Assembly (NCBI GenBank): GCA_024742935.1
Contig: JANSXN010000001.1
Location: 1-64,000, forward strand
DNA: 64,000 nt
Reading direction: 5' to 3'
Source of the DNA: Flavobacteriaceae bacterium
Lineage (GTDB): Bacteria; Bacteroidota; Bacteroidia; Flavobacteriales; Flavobacteriaceae
In this document: positions 25,216 to 34,584 of the stretch, one piece after another
How positions within the stretch are numbered: position 1 is the first letter of the stretch
Layout: each line of letters begins with the position of its first letter
Program-made: the position numbers and the translations under genes
The notes under the pieces: generated by a model
Databases searched by the model: none
What the model was told of the DNA's origin: nothing
Seen by the model: the letters and a program-made list of their open reading frames with translations, nothing else

Positions 25216-26471
25216 TGCAAAGCAGTGTACGCAAAGGTAAATTTGATTGGATTACTATATTTTTATTTATAGCAATTGTAATTATTGGGTGGATCAATAT
25301 TTACTCTGCTTCGCTAACAGATTCTGCTGATGTCTTTTTTAATTTTGATTTCCCACATAGTAAGCAACTGGTATTTATTGGTTTAAGTGTAATTCTAATT
25401 TTCTTTATTTTGGGGGTTGACTCCAAATTTTACGAACGTTTTTCAAGCCTCATTTATCTTCTTGCTATTGCTTCACTAGTGGGTTTGTTTGTTTTTGGCA
25501 GTACCATAGCAGGCCAAACAGCCTGGTATGTATTTGGTAGCGTAAGTATTCAACCTTCTGAATTTGTAAAAGCAGCTACCGCTTTAGCTATGGCAAAGTA
25601 CCTCAGTGATATTCAGACGAATATTAAAGATTTTAAAGACCAACTAAAAGCCTTTGTCATTATAGGAATTCCCATAGTGCTTATTTTACTTCAACCAGAC
25701 CCCGGTAGTGCCTTGGTCTATTTTGCGTTTATTTTTCCGATGTATCGGGAAGGTTTGCATTTTATTTATTTACTATTAGGTTTTTTTGCTGCATTTTTGT
25801 TTGTAATCACCCTCGCTTTTGATCCACCTTTGGTGATATTTGGTGTTTTGTTAATCGCCTTAATTCTCTTCCTTAAAAACAAAAAGAAAAAACCCAATCT
25901 GCTTAAATATTTCGTGATTTGTGCAGCTTGCATTGGGTTTTCACTCTCTGTGGATTTTGTGTTTGACAATGTTTTCAAACAACATCACCGTGATCGCTTT
26001 AATATTGTTTTAGGGAAAGAAGTTGATATAAAAGGAGTGGGATACAATACCAACCAAAGTGAAATCGCTATTGGAAGTGGCGGTTGGACAGGAAAAGGCT
26101 GGACAGAAGGCACACAAACCAAAGGAAATTTTGTGCCTGAGCAACATACTGATTATATTTTTAGTACTGTAGGGGAAGAATGGGGTTTTGTGGGGAGCTT
26201 TCTAGTGGTGTTACTCTTTGTATTGCTTATTTTGAGAATATTACATCTTGCCGAAAAACAAAAATCAACATTCAACCGGGTGTATGGCTATAGTGTGGCA
26301 TCGATTCTCTTTGTACACTTTTTTGTCAATATCAGTATGGTGATTGGCTTGTTTCCCACCGTGGGGATCCCATTGCCTTTTTTGAGCTATGGAGGCTCGG
26401 GTCTGTGGGCATTCACTGTTTTAATTTTTATCTTTTTAAGACTGGATAGTCAAAAGCACATCCATGGATAG
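25215..26471 (+). CDS. rodA: Rod shape-determining protein RodA (SEDS glycosyltransferase)
   Basis: The 418-residue SEDS protein has about ten membrane helices. Conserved features are QPSEFVKAATALAMAKYL, LQPDPGSALVY, the EQHTDYIFSTVGEEWGF loop and a C-terminal LPFLSYGGSGL. It polymerises glycan strands in the elongasome. TAATG links it to mrdA. It ends 2 bases from the convergent nuclease gene. Confidence 0.96.
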   Translation: MQSSVRKGKFDWITIFLFIAIVIIGWINIYSASLTDSADVFFNFDFPHSKQLVFIGLSVILIFFILGVDSKFYERFSSLIYLLAIASLVGLFVFGSTIAGQTAWYVFGSVSIQPSEFVKAATALAMAKYLSDIQTNIKDFKDQLKAFVIIGIPIVLILLQPDPGSALVYFAFIFPMYREGLHFIYLLLGFFAAFLFVITLAFDPPLVIFGVLLIALILFLKNKKKKPNLLKYFVICAACIGFSLSVDFVFDNVFKQHHRDRFNIVLGKEVDIKGVGYNTNQSEIAIGSGGWTGKGWTEGTQTKGNFVPEQHTDYIFSTVGEEWGFVGSFLVVLLFVLLILRILHLAEKQKSTFNRVYGYSVASILFVHFFVNISMVIGLFPTVGIPLPFLSYGGSGLWAFTVLIFIFLRLDSQKHIHG

Positions 26472-26473
26472 CC

Positions 26474-27292
26474 CTACCTTAACTTCCAAAAATCATAATC
26501 TACCGGACCTTTCAATTGAGCTTCTGTTTCCCGATTGTTGTTTTTAAAAAACAATAGGCCGGTAAGGGATTCAATTTGTGAAATGGGTGTCACAAAACGG
26601 GAAAGTGATTCGCCCGAAGGTTTATTTGGGATTAAAAATCCAATGGCTTTTGGCGTTGTATCATCATAAGCCACAACCACTTTAAAAAAATACTCAGGAA
26701 TGGAAACCTTGTCCTTCCCAATTGTTTTTAAACCTTCTTTTAGAATGCCCCCTGTGATTATATAGAGTTCATCAGTTTTTGGAACCCATTGTCTTATTTG
26801 TATTTCAAGCCTGTTCCATACCCCGGCATTAAATTTTGGATCTTGAGGACTGGCATTACTAGTTAAAAACGTTTCGGCGTACGCCTCATAAGAAAACCGC
26901 CTGTCTCCTGCAGGACACAGGTGACCACGATCATAACCGCTTCCTCTGTAATTGCGCCAGTCTGCAGAACCCCCATTGACCTTTTTGTCTATTTCAAAAT
27001 AAGGCCTGTCAAAAGAGTTGTCACTCAAGTGACCGGGATGTAAAGTATAGGCAACCCATTCAGCTTGTTTGTGTTTTTTGCTGTATGACAATGAATAAAA
27101 TTGATGATGTACTAGCTCACCGGTAGTTGAATGGGGTAAAAAAGAATCGTCAAAGTTGCTATCCTTTGTATCCGTTTTTTGATAAACCTCCTCTGTTTGT
27201 GTGGTTTTATCAAAATCATAAAGATTTTCAAAGTAATAAAGACCGGAGACGATAAGGACGATGAGTAAAGGATAGATAATTTTTCGACTCAT
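26474..27292 (-). CDS. DNA/RNA non-specific endonuclease (NucA/NucG family)
   Basis: The 272-residue protein has an N-terminal helix that can act as signal anchor (about 4-23). The nuclease domain carries the catalytic DRGHLCPAGDRR motif (near 125) and the metal-binding Asn in NAGVWNRLE (near 159). It probably cleaves extracellular or periplasmic nucleic acid. It ends 2 bases from rodA and starts 6 bases after the permease gene, so it shares the leftward transcript with that gene. Confidence 0.93.
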   Translation of the reverse strand: MSRKIIYPLLIVLIVSGLYYFENLYDFDKTTQTEEVYQKTDTKDSNFDDSFLPHSTTGELVHHQFYSLSYSKKHKQAEWVAYTLHPGHLSDNSFDRPYFEIDKKVNGGSADWRNYRGSGYDRGHLCPAGDRRFSYEAYAETFLTSNASPQDPKFNAGVWNRLEIQIRQWVPKTDELYIITGGILKEGLKTIGKDKVSIPEYFFKVVVAYDDTTPKAIGFLIPNKPSGESLSRFVTPISQIESLTGLLFFKNNNRETEAQLKGPVDYDFWKLR

Positions 27293-27298
27293 TGTAGT

Positions 27299-28408
27299 TT
27301 AGGTTTTCACATCCAGTGCATCTCTCAATGCATTACCAATTAACATAAAAGCCATCACAAGGCTCATAATGGCTATACCCGGAATCACAGCAAGATAGGC
27401 TTTGCCAAGAATAATATATGAATAATGGTCTTTAATCATCGCCCCCCAGCTGGGCATAGGTGGTTGCGCACCAATTCCCAGAAAGCTCAAACCGCTTTCA
27501 ATGAGAATCGCTCCCGCAAAGTTTGCTGCAGAAATCACAATTACCGGTGCTAAAACATTTGGAATAATATGCTTTCGTATAATTCTTGAATCGTTAAAAC
27601 CCAATGCTCTTGCAGCCGTGACAAACTGCATTTGTTTTACCCCCATTACCTGCCCTCTTACTACTCTGGCGACTTCCACCCACATCGTGAGACCCACCGC
27701 GATAAAAACCTGCCAAAAACCTTTTCCTAAAGTGAGTGTAATGGCTATCACAAGAAGAAGCGTTGGTATTGACCAGGTAACATTGATTAACCACATTATA
27801 AAAGCGTCAATTTTTCCGCCGTAATAGCCGGCGATGGCTCCAAGTGTGATTCCTATAATCAAAGAAATAAAAACGGCTACAAAACCAATGGAAAGGGAAA
27901 TACGAATACCAATGAGCATTCTGCTTAACAGATCTCTTCCATATTTATCTGTGCCTAATAGAAATTTTTGTTTTTTGATATACTTTTCAACAATCTCTGT
28001 ATTGGTTTTTGCTTCGGGAAAAACACTTAAAGGGTATTCTTTAATCATTCCGGTGAATGATCCGTCCACATATTCTTCAATGGCTATTCCTTCTGTTGTG
28101 AATGAATAATTTGCAATGGGAACGGCGGTATCTGTATTTTCTTTGCCAAAAAAAATATTTTTAAGCGCACTTTGATTTGAAGTTACCCCGGAAGGAATTG
28201 TAAGGATTTGCAGCTCAAAACCGGGTTTTTGAGAATGAATCGAAAGGTGCATTTGGTTTGCATTCGCAGAATTATCCGGTGCAATCACATAACAAAAAAT
28301 AGCAACAAGAACACAAAACATCAAAAAACTAAAACTAAAAACGCCCCAAAAGTTTTTCTTGAACTTCTGGAGCGCTATTTTAGATAATGATGTTGCTTTG
28401 ACACCCAT
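27299..28408 (-). CDS. ABC transporter permease, Dpp/OppC type
   Basis: The 369-residue protein has an N-terminal helix (about 20-43), an enlarged extracytoplasmic insert (about 44-155) and a BPD transport domain with five helices. The EAA-type loop is AARALGFNDSRIIRKHIIPN (near 270). It would import di- or oligopeptides with partners encoded elsewhere. It is downstream of the Prc-like protease by 9 bases. Confidence 0.9.
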   Translation of the reverse strand: MGVKATSLSKIALQKFKKNFWGVFSFSFLMFCVLVAIFCYVIAPDNSANANQMHLSIHSQKPGFELQILTIPSGVTSNQSALKNIFFGKENTDTAVPIANYSFTTEGIAIEEYVDGSFTGMIKEYPLSVFPEAKTNTEIVEKYIKKQKFLLGTDKYGRDLLSRMLIGIRISLSIGFVAVFISLIIGITLGAIAGYYGGKIDAFIMWLINVTWSIPTLLLVIAITLTLGKGFWQVFIAVGLTMWVEVARVVRGQVMGVKQMQFVTAARALGFNDSRIIRKHIIPNVLAPVIVISAANFAGAILIESGLSFLGIGAQPPMPSWGAMIKDHYSYIILGKAYLAVIPGIAIMSLVMAFMLIGNALRDALDVKT

Positions 28409-28417
28409 TGCAACAAC

Positions 28418-30604
28418 TTAGTCTTTTAATTTAGCTAATTTTTCAATTTTGTTTTTGCTTGTTTTTAAGTCTTCAAGAACAAGCACAGCTTCTTCAACAT
28501 AAATATCTTGACTCAGGTTTTTATGCCATCTACTCCTTTTTTCGCCTAAGACGGTGTCTAATTTTTTAAGTTCTGTTTCTTGAACATGCGAACTAAATTT
28601 TAAATTGTTCTGGTATTCTGAAATTGCGTCAAATGTTTTTGAACGTTCTCTGTTTTTTTCTACATCTGCAATGTATTTATCATAATTGAGAGGCACCAAA
28701 TTATTATCTCTGCGTTCTTTAATCCATCTGGCTTGTTCTTCAATGAGTTTTAGGTGGTCATTTTCTGCCATACGTTCTTTACTGTTTTTGACAACTTCTT
28801 CAAAGTCAGAAAAACCACCCCAGGTAGTATAGTTTGCCGGTGCAATTTTATCATAAGGTAACGGATTTTTATAATCCCTTTCCCCCACGTCAATAAAACT
28901 AAACCTGTCTGGAACGACCACATCACTTTTCACACCTTCAAGCTGCGTAGAGCCTCCATTAATTCGGTAAAACTTTTGAGTTGTAACTTTAAGCGCACCT
29001 AGGTCACCGTGTTGATTGTTTCGCATCCAGCGATTTAAATCGATAACATTTTGAACAGTTCCTTTTCCATATGTTTGCTTACTGCCAATAACAATAGCTC
29101 TTTTATAGTCTTGCATGGCTGCTGCTAAAATTTCAGAGGCTGAAGCTGAGATTTCATTTACCAAAATCACTAAAGGTCCATCCCATTCTACTTTATTGGT
29201 TCTGTCTTGAAGTACTTCTACTTTACCATCACCGGATGCGATTTGAACAATGGGGCCTTTTTCTATAAATAAACCGGCAATATCTATTGCTGTTTTTAAA
29301 GAACCTCCTCCATTGTTTCTCAAGTCCAGCACGAGACCTTCCATCCCTTCTTCTTTAAGTTTTAGAACCTCTTCTTTTAAATCGCTTGCTGCGTTGCGGG
29401 CTTTATAATTGGTCATATCAAAATAAAACCGCGGCAGTTCAATGAGACCATATTTACGCTCGTCTTTTTGAATTACGGCCGATTTTGCATAGGTTTCTTC
29501 AAGTTCTACAACATCTCTGGTAATCGTTATGTCCCGGAAGCTCCCATCAACTTTCTTCACAGTGAGTATTACCTTTGTCCCTTTGGGGCCTTTAATGAGG
29601 TTAACTGCATCATCAAGTCTCATACCACCGATAGCAACAGATTCTGTTTCTCCTTCTTGCCTTACGCGTGTGATAAGATCTCCCACTTCAATTTGTTCAC
29701 CCCTCCAAGCAGGTCCACCACTTATGACCTCAACAACTTTTACACTTTCTCTTTGCTTTTGAAGACGTGCGCCAATTCCCTCCAATTTTCCTGACATCGC
29801 AACATCAAACCGGTCTTTGTCTTGCGGTGCCATATAATTTGTATGGGGGTCAAATTCTTCAACAACAGAATTGATGAATATGGCGAAATAATCATTTCGA
29901 TTTAAATCATCCATAAATGAAAAATAGTCTTCAAGTGAAGATAGGGTTGATTCCCTTGCTTCTATTTCAATTTCAGTATCAGATTTTGGTTCTTTGGGTT
30001 CAGGGATTACTTTTTCAGCTTCTTCAAAATCATTATCATCATCTCCTTCACCAGGCTTTATGTCCTTTTGGGCTTTTTGTTCTTCTTTGATGTCATAATA
30101 TGTTGAGATGGTTGAGAATTTGAGTTGCTGCCTCCAACGTTCTTTTAGCTCATCTATGTTTTTCGCGTAAGCGATATTATCATAATCCACATTTATTGTC
30201 TCATCTTCCGTAAAGTCAAATGGAACTTCTAATGCTTCCTTATAAATTTTCTTCGCATCTTCCATACGTTGTTCAAGTCTTGAGTGAACAAGTTCAAAAA
30301 AGGAAACGTCTTTATTTTTGAGCTGATCGTCAATCTGTAACTCATATTTGCTAAATTCTTTAATGTCTGAAGCCAGAAAATACCTTTTAAGCGGGTCTAT
30401 ATCATTGATAAATTTAGAATAAACTACTGCTGAAAATTCGTCATTAAAATCTTTGTTTGCAAAATGAGTTTTTTCAAGCACATAGGTAATCAACTCAACA
30501 AGTACTTTATCTTTATCGGGGTCGTCAATTGATTTTGTGGTAAAGCTACAAGAGGCAGCAGCTACGAAAACTGCCAGCAAGAGCACTTTTAGGTTCTTTT
30601 TCAT
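28418..30604 (-). CDS. Carboxy-terminal (tail-specific) processing protease, Prc-like
   Basis: The 728-residue lipoprotein (signal MKKNLKVLLLAVFVAAASC) has an N-terminal helical domain and a PDZ domain (about 240-335). An S41 protease core carries the catalytic Ser in NEISASASEILA and the Lys in YGKGTVQNV. A C-terminal Prc domain follows. It degrades or trims periplasmic proteins. Earlier in-frame starts at 30613 and 30622 add only a few residues; 30604 gives the cleanest lipoprotein signal. Confidence 0.93.
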   Translation of the reverse strand: MKKNLKVLLLAVFVAAASCSFTTKSIDDPDKDKVLVELITYVLEKTHFANKDFNDEFSAVVYSKFINDIDPLKRYFLASDIKEFSKYELQIDDQLKNKDVSFFELVHSRLEQRMEDAKKIYKEALEVPFDFTEDETINVDYDNIAYAKNIDELKERWRQQLKFSTISTYYDIKEEQKAQKDIKPGEGDDDNDFEEAEKVIPEPKEPKSDTEIEIEARESTLSSLEDYFSFMDDLNRNDYFAIFINSVVEEFDPHTNYMAPQDKDRFDVAMSGKLEGIGARLQKQRESVKVVEVISGGPAWRGEQIEVGDLITRVRQEGETESVAIGGMRLDDAVNLIKGPKGTKVILTVKKVDGSFRDITITRDVVELEETYAKSAVIQKDERKYGLIELPRFYFDMTNYKARNAASDLKEEVLKLKEEGMEGLVLDLRNNGGGSLKTAIDIAGLFIEKGPIVQIASGDGKVEVLQDRTNKVEWDGPLVILVNEISASASEILAAAMQDYKRAIVIGSKQTYGKGTVQNVIDLNRWMRNNQHGDLGALKVTTQKFYRINGGSTQLEGVKSDVVVPDRFSFIDVGERDYKNPLPYDKIAPANYTTWGGFSDFEEVVKNSKERMAENDHLKLIEEQARWIKERRDNNLVPLNYDKYIADVEKNRERSKTFDAISEYQNNLKFSSHVQETELKKLDTVLGEKRSRWHKNLSQDIYVEEAVLVLEDLKTSKNKIEKLAKLKD

Positions 30605-30844
30605 AAATCGCATAAGAATCATTTTTTTTGGACTACTAAATTATACAAAAAACCGTGCCAGATTAAGGAATTGGTACTAATTTTATGTTAAACGTGTATT
30701 AAGTAGGCAAGATAAAAAATGAACCAGAAAAAAGACACCTATTTTTACTTTTTTTACTTTCTTGATAACTTTGTGAAAACAGCGCTTATGGACACCAAAG
30801 ATTTCGCATATAAATTATGTATTTTAGCATAAAAATTGTTTTTT

Positions 30845-31621
30845 ATGACCAAAAAAAAGCCTCTTATCCTTGTCACCAATGATGATGGTATTTCTGCACC
30901 GGGAATACGAATGCTCATTTCGATTATGAAAGAGATTGGTGATGTCATAGTTGTTGCCCCAGACACTCCTCAAAGTGCGATGGGTCATGCCATAACCATA
31001 AATAACACATTGTACATAAATAAAATAAATATTGATGATGACGTACAAGAGGAGTATAGTTGTTCGGGGACACCTGTAGATTGTGTGAAACTTGCTGTTC
31101 ATGAAATTTTAAGGAAAAAGCCTGACATATGTGTTTCAGGAATCAATCACGGGTCAAATTCGTCCATAAATGTCATTTACTCCGGCACCATGAGTGCTGC
31201 TGTCGAGGCCGGAATTGAAGGCATCCCTGCTGTGGGGTTCTCATTGCTGGACTATTCCTGGGATGCCGACTTTAAATCGGCTTCAAAATATATAAAACAA
31301 ATCACTTTGGAAACTTTGAAAAACGGATTGCCAAAAGGAGTTGTCCTCAATGTGAACATACCAAAATTAAAAGAAAAAGACATCAAAGGAATGAAAGTTT
31401 GCCGCCAGGCAAATGCCCAATGGATAGAAACTTTTGACAAACGCACCAATCCGCAAGGAAGGGATTATTACTGGCTAACGGGAGAATTTGTCAATGAAGA
31501 TAAAGGTGAGGATACTGATGAGGCAGCACTAAATAAAGGTTATATTTCAATTGTTCCTGTGCAGTTTGATTTAACGGCACACCACGCTATCAAGGAAATT
31601 AACAATTGGGAATTGTCTTAG
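30845..31621 (+). CDS. surE: 5'/3'-nucleotidase SurE
   Basis: The 258-residue phosphatase has the metal site NDDG (near 11), APDTPQSAMGHAIT (near 39) and SGINHGSN (near 98). It dephosphorylates nucleoside monophosphates. ATG at 30845 is preferred to the upstream TTG at 30836. It is the first of a rightward run toward lpxB. Confidence 0.96.
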   Translation: MTKKKPLILVTNDDGISAPGIRMLISIMKEIGDVIVVAPDTPQSAMGHAITINNTLYINKINIDDDVQEEYSCSGTPVDCVKLAVHEILRKKPDICVSGINHGSNSSINVIYSGTMSAAVEAGIEGIPAVGFSLLDYSWDADFKSASKYIKQITLETLKNGLPKGVVLNVNIPKLKEKDIKGMKVCRQANAQWIETFDKRTNPQGRDYYWLTGEFVNEDKGEDTDEAALNKGYISIVPVQFDLTAHHAIKEINNWELS

Positions 31622-31650
31622 TTATTGAGTTTTAAAATTGAATTTAGATT

Positions 31651-31926
31651 ATGAAAAAAGAAATTTTAATTGGGTTTTTGGTGGGCATTTTTGCAAATCT
31701 TGCGGGGATGTATTTGTATATTTTTTTCTTTTTGGATTATGATTTTGAAACCTCACTCCAATTGGCCAGAGAAAATGACAGCATTGGAAATTTAATTGCA
31801 CTGGGTGCGATTTTAAATCTAATTGTCTTCTTTTTATACATAAAGAAAAGGCAGCTTTACCGTGCAAGGGGTGTAGTTTTAGCGACCATTTTAGCTGCAC
31901 TGATTATTTTATTTAGTAAGTTTTGA
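31651..31926 (+). CDS. Small conserved-type membrane protein of unknown function
   Basis: The 91-residue protein has three hydrophobic segments (about 5-27, 46-66 and 74-90) and a basic KKRQLYRARG loop. It lies 29 bases after surE and 46 bases before lpxB on the same strand. No domain is recognised. It could be an accessory inner membrane protein; no function is assigned. Confidence 0.75.
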   Translation: MKKEILIGFLVGIFANLAGMYLYIFFFLDYDFETSLQLARENDSIGNLIALGAILNLIVFFLYIKKRQLYRARGVVLATILAALIILFSKF

Positions 31927-31941
31927 GTTGAATTTTAATTA

Positions 31942-31970
31942 ATGAGACCTCCGCCTAGGCGAGGGTTGGG
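31942..31970. repeat. REP-like palindrome upstream of lpxB (copy B)
   Basis: CCTCCGCCTAGGCGAGGG (31948-31965) is an almost perfect palindrome preceded by AATGAGA. It matches the layout of the element between rsgA and dtd. It ends only 7 bases before the lpxB ATG, so it is part of the ribosome-loading region. Confidence 0.6.
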
Positions 31971-31972
31971 TG

Positions 31973-33088
31973 ATGAAATATTATATTATAGCCGGAGAGG
32001 CATCAGGAGATTTACACGCTTCAAACTTGATGAAAGAAATCAAGAAGCTCGATACCCAAGCTGAAATTCGCTTTTGGGGTGGCGAACTTATGGAAGCGCA
32101 AGGCGGAACGCTGGTGAAACATTATCGCGAACTCGCTTTTATGGGTTTTATTGAAGTAGTTCTCAATCTGGGAACCATCTTAAAAAACATCACATTTTGT
32201 AAGAAAGATATTGAAAGCTTTCAGCCTGATGCGCTTATTTTTATTGATTATCCCGGTTTTAATATGCGTATTGCCAAATGGGCAAAACAAAAAGAAATCC
32301 CAACCCATTATTACATTTCGCCTCAAATATGGGCCTGGAAAGAAAACCGCATCAAAGCCATCAAAAGGGATGTGGATGCTATGTATGTCATACTTCCGTT
32401 TGAAAAGGAGTTTTATGAAAAGAAGCATAATTTCCCGGTGCACTTTGTGGGGCATCCATTGATTGATGCTATTTCAAACAGGCCGCTAGTGAATCCAAAC
32501 GATTTTAAGGAAAATCTGGGGCTTGATGACCGCCCTATCATTGCGCTATTGCCCGGTAGCCGCAAACAGGAAATCAAGGTGATGCTTTCAGTTATGTTAA
32601 GCATTGTTAATGATTTTCCTGATTTTCAGTTTGTAATTGCCGGTGCGCCCAATCAGGATGAAGCTTTTTACCGGCAGTTTATCAAACAGGAAAATGTGCA
32701 TTTGTTGCTCAACAAAACTTATGATTTACTAAGTGTTTCTTATGCAGCTTTAGTCACTTCCGGAACGGCAACTCTGGAAACCGCTCTTTATAAAGTACCC
32801 GAAGTGGTTTGTTATAAAGGCAGTCGCATCTCTTATGAAATCGCTAAGCGCGTAATAAAACTTAAATACATTTCGTTAGTAAACCTGATACTGGACAAGG
32901 AAGTGGTCACTGAACTCATTCAAACAGATTTTAACAAATCGCGCTTAAAAGAAGAATTGACAAAAATTTTGGATGATTACAAACGAGCAACTTTGTTTCT
33001 GGATTATTATGACCTGGAGAAGAAATTGGGCGGAAAAGGTGCCAGCGAAAAAACAGCAAGTCTTATTGTGACTAGTTTAAAAAAATAA
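31973..33088 (+). CDS. lpxB: Lipid-A-disaccharide synthase
   Basis: The 371-residue GT-B family enzyme has AGEASGDLHASNLM at the N-terminus, IDYPGFNMRIAKW near 90 and LLPGSRKQEIK near 186. It joins UDP-2,3-diacylglucosamine to lipid X in the cytoplasmic leaflet, forming the lipid A disaccharide. ATG 31973 is preferred to the GTG one codon earlier. Confidence 0.96.
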   Translation: MKYYIIAGEASGDLHASNLMKEIKKLDTQAEIRFWGGELMEAQGGTLVKHYRELAFMGFIEVVLNLGTILKNITFCKKDIESFQPDALIFIDYPGFNMRIAKWAKQKEIPTHYYISPQIWAWKENRIKAIKRDVDAMYVILPFEKEFYEKKHNFPVHFVGHPLIDAISNRPLVNPNDFKENLGLDDRPIIALLPGSRKQEIKVMLSVMLSIVNDFPDFQFVIAGAPNQDEAFYRQFIKQENVHLLLNKTYDLLSVSYAALVTSGTATLETALYKVPEVVCYKGSRISYEIAKRVIKLKYISLVNLILDKEVVTELIQTDFNKSRLKEELTKILDDYKRATLFLDYYDLEKKLGGKGASEKTASLIVTSLKK

Positions 33089-33094
33089 TCTACT

Positions 33095-33682
33095 GTGAAA
33101 AAATTAATTATTTTGTTTATATCTGCATTTATAGTAGCATCTTGCGGGTCATCCAGAAAAAAGTATGACAGGAATATTATCTTGGATCCTTCCACCAGAA
33201 ACATTCCTAAAACTCCTGAAAAACCACTTCCTAAAACCAATGACAAGGAAGTGGTTGTCTATAATGAAACGGAAGCTACTTCTACAAAACCCATCGAATT
33301 AAAAGTAAAAAACATTATTGAAGTTGCCCGCTCTTTTCACGGCACACCTTATAGATTTGGCGGCACTACCTCAAAAGGAATGGATTGCTCGGGTCTTATT
33401 TACACGGCATTTAAAGAAGAAGACATCCTCTTACCGCGCATTTCAAGAGATATGGCAAAAAAAGGTAAAAAAATAAACCTGAATGATGTTACTATTGGAG
33501 ATCTCGTTTTTTTTAAAACAGACAGCAGACGCAATGATATTAACCACGTGGGTCTGGTTGTAGATGTTTTTCCCGGTAAAATATTGTTTATTCATTCTTC
33601 CACATCACAGGGGGTCATCGTGTCTGCAATGGATGAATCTTACTGGAATAAAGCATTTGTAGAGGCAAGGCGAGTGATTTAA
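33095..33682 (+). CDS. NlpC/P60 (C40) peptidase lipoprotein
   Basis: The 195-residue protein starts with GTG at 33095, followed by a lipoprotein signal KKLIILFISAFIVASC. The C40 domain (about 70-195) has the catalytic Cys in MDCSGLIYTAF (near 107) and His in INHVGLVVD (near 155). It probably cleaves peptidoglycan stem peptides. It lies 6 bases after lpxB and overlaps the convergent transporter gene by 4 bases. Confidence 0.92.
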   Translation: MKKLIILFISAFIVASCGSSRKKYDRNIILDPSTRNIPKTPEKPLPKTNDKEVVVYNETEATSTKPIELKVKNIIEVARSFHGTPYRFGGTTSKGMDCSGLIYTAFKEEDILLPRISRDMAKKGKKINLNDVTIGDLVFFKTDSRRNDINHVGLVVDVFPGKILFIHSSTSQGVIVSAMDESYWNKAFVEARRVI

Positions 33683-34545
33683 TTTTCTTTCGGCTTTTTA
33701 TTCCCCATATAGACCATCAGCATCACCGCAGGGAACATAATAATACTATAAATTGCAGAAGGGATTGTCATCACCGAGTTTTGTAAAATCCCGGCTGCAA
33801 TGGCAATTCCCAGCGTGCCATTGACAATCCCAACTTCGATGCCCACAGCCAATGCTTGCGCTTTGTTTTTGGTAATGGCTTTGGTGATGTAATAGCCGAA
33901 AAACATGCCCAAGAGATTTAAAAGCAACGACAAAGGTCCCGCTTTAATAAAGAACTCACCCAAATTGGCGCGTTCTTTAATAAGTACCGCAGCAATAATC
34001 AATACTAAAAATAAAGCCGAAAGAATTTTAACAGGTCGTTCTGCCCTGTGTGAAAGTTTGGGGTACTTGCTATGAATAACCATCCCCACACAAACAGGAA
34101 CAATCGTAATGACTAATATCTGACCTATCGTTTTTAAAAATGGAAGTTCGATTTTCTGGCTTTCGCCCATAAACTGCAACATCCCAAAATCAACCAAAAT
34201 GGGAATCGTAAACACTGTGATGACACTTGCTATAGCTGTTAACGTAATGGAAAGCGCCACATCGCCTTTTGCGAGATGTGTGATCAAATTAGTCGTTGCT
34301 CCACCGGGACAAGCAGCCAGAAGTACAAACCCCACTGCCAGCTCCGGCTGAAGCGGAAAAACAAACAGCATCCCAAAGGTCAATGCGGGGATAAAAAGCA
34401 GTTTCAACACCAGCCCCACCCCCACTGCTTTAGGAAACAAAATCACATTCCTGAAATCGTTGGGTTTTAAAGTCAAGCCCATTCCCAGCATAATGACAAA
34501 CAGGGCAAGGGGTAAAAAGAGTTGGGTGATTAGGCTGGATTCCAC
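33679..34545 (-). CDS. BASS family (bile acid:sodium symporter-type) transporter
   Basis: The 288-residue protein has about nine membrane helices and the conserved AACPGGATTNLITHLAKGD stretch (near 99). It uses a GTG start; no ATG occurs earlier than residue 19, and the GTG gives the usual family length. Members move organic acids, pantoate or bile acids with sodium. Its substrate here cannot be told. Confidence 0.88.
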   Translation of the reverse strand: MESSLITQLFLPLALFVIMLGMGLTLKPNDFRNVILFPKAVGVGLVLKLLFIPALTFGMLFVFPLQPELAVGFVLLAACPGGATTNLITHLAKGDVALSITLTAIASVITVFTIPILVDFGMLQFMGESQKIELPFLKTIGQILVITIVPVCVGMVIHSKYPKLSHRAERPVKILSALFLVLIIAAVLIKERANLGEFFIKAGPLSLLLNLLGMFFGYYITKAITKNKAQALAVGIEVGIVNGTLGIAIAAGILQNSVMTIPSAIYSIIMFPAVMLMVYMGNKKPKEN

Positions 34546-34584
34546 TTAACGTTTTTTTGTTTATGGTTTATTGTTTATAGATTT

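Noticed and set aside
26474..27292. Nuclease gene considered as a defence or toxin component
   Set aside because: It has a signal anchor and the ordinary NucA-type DRGH site, no immunity or partner gene, and housekeeping neighbours.
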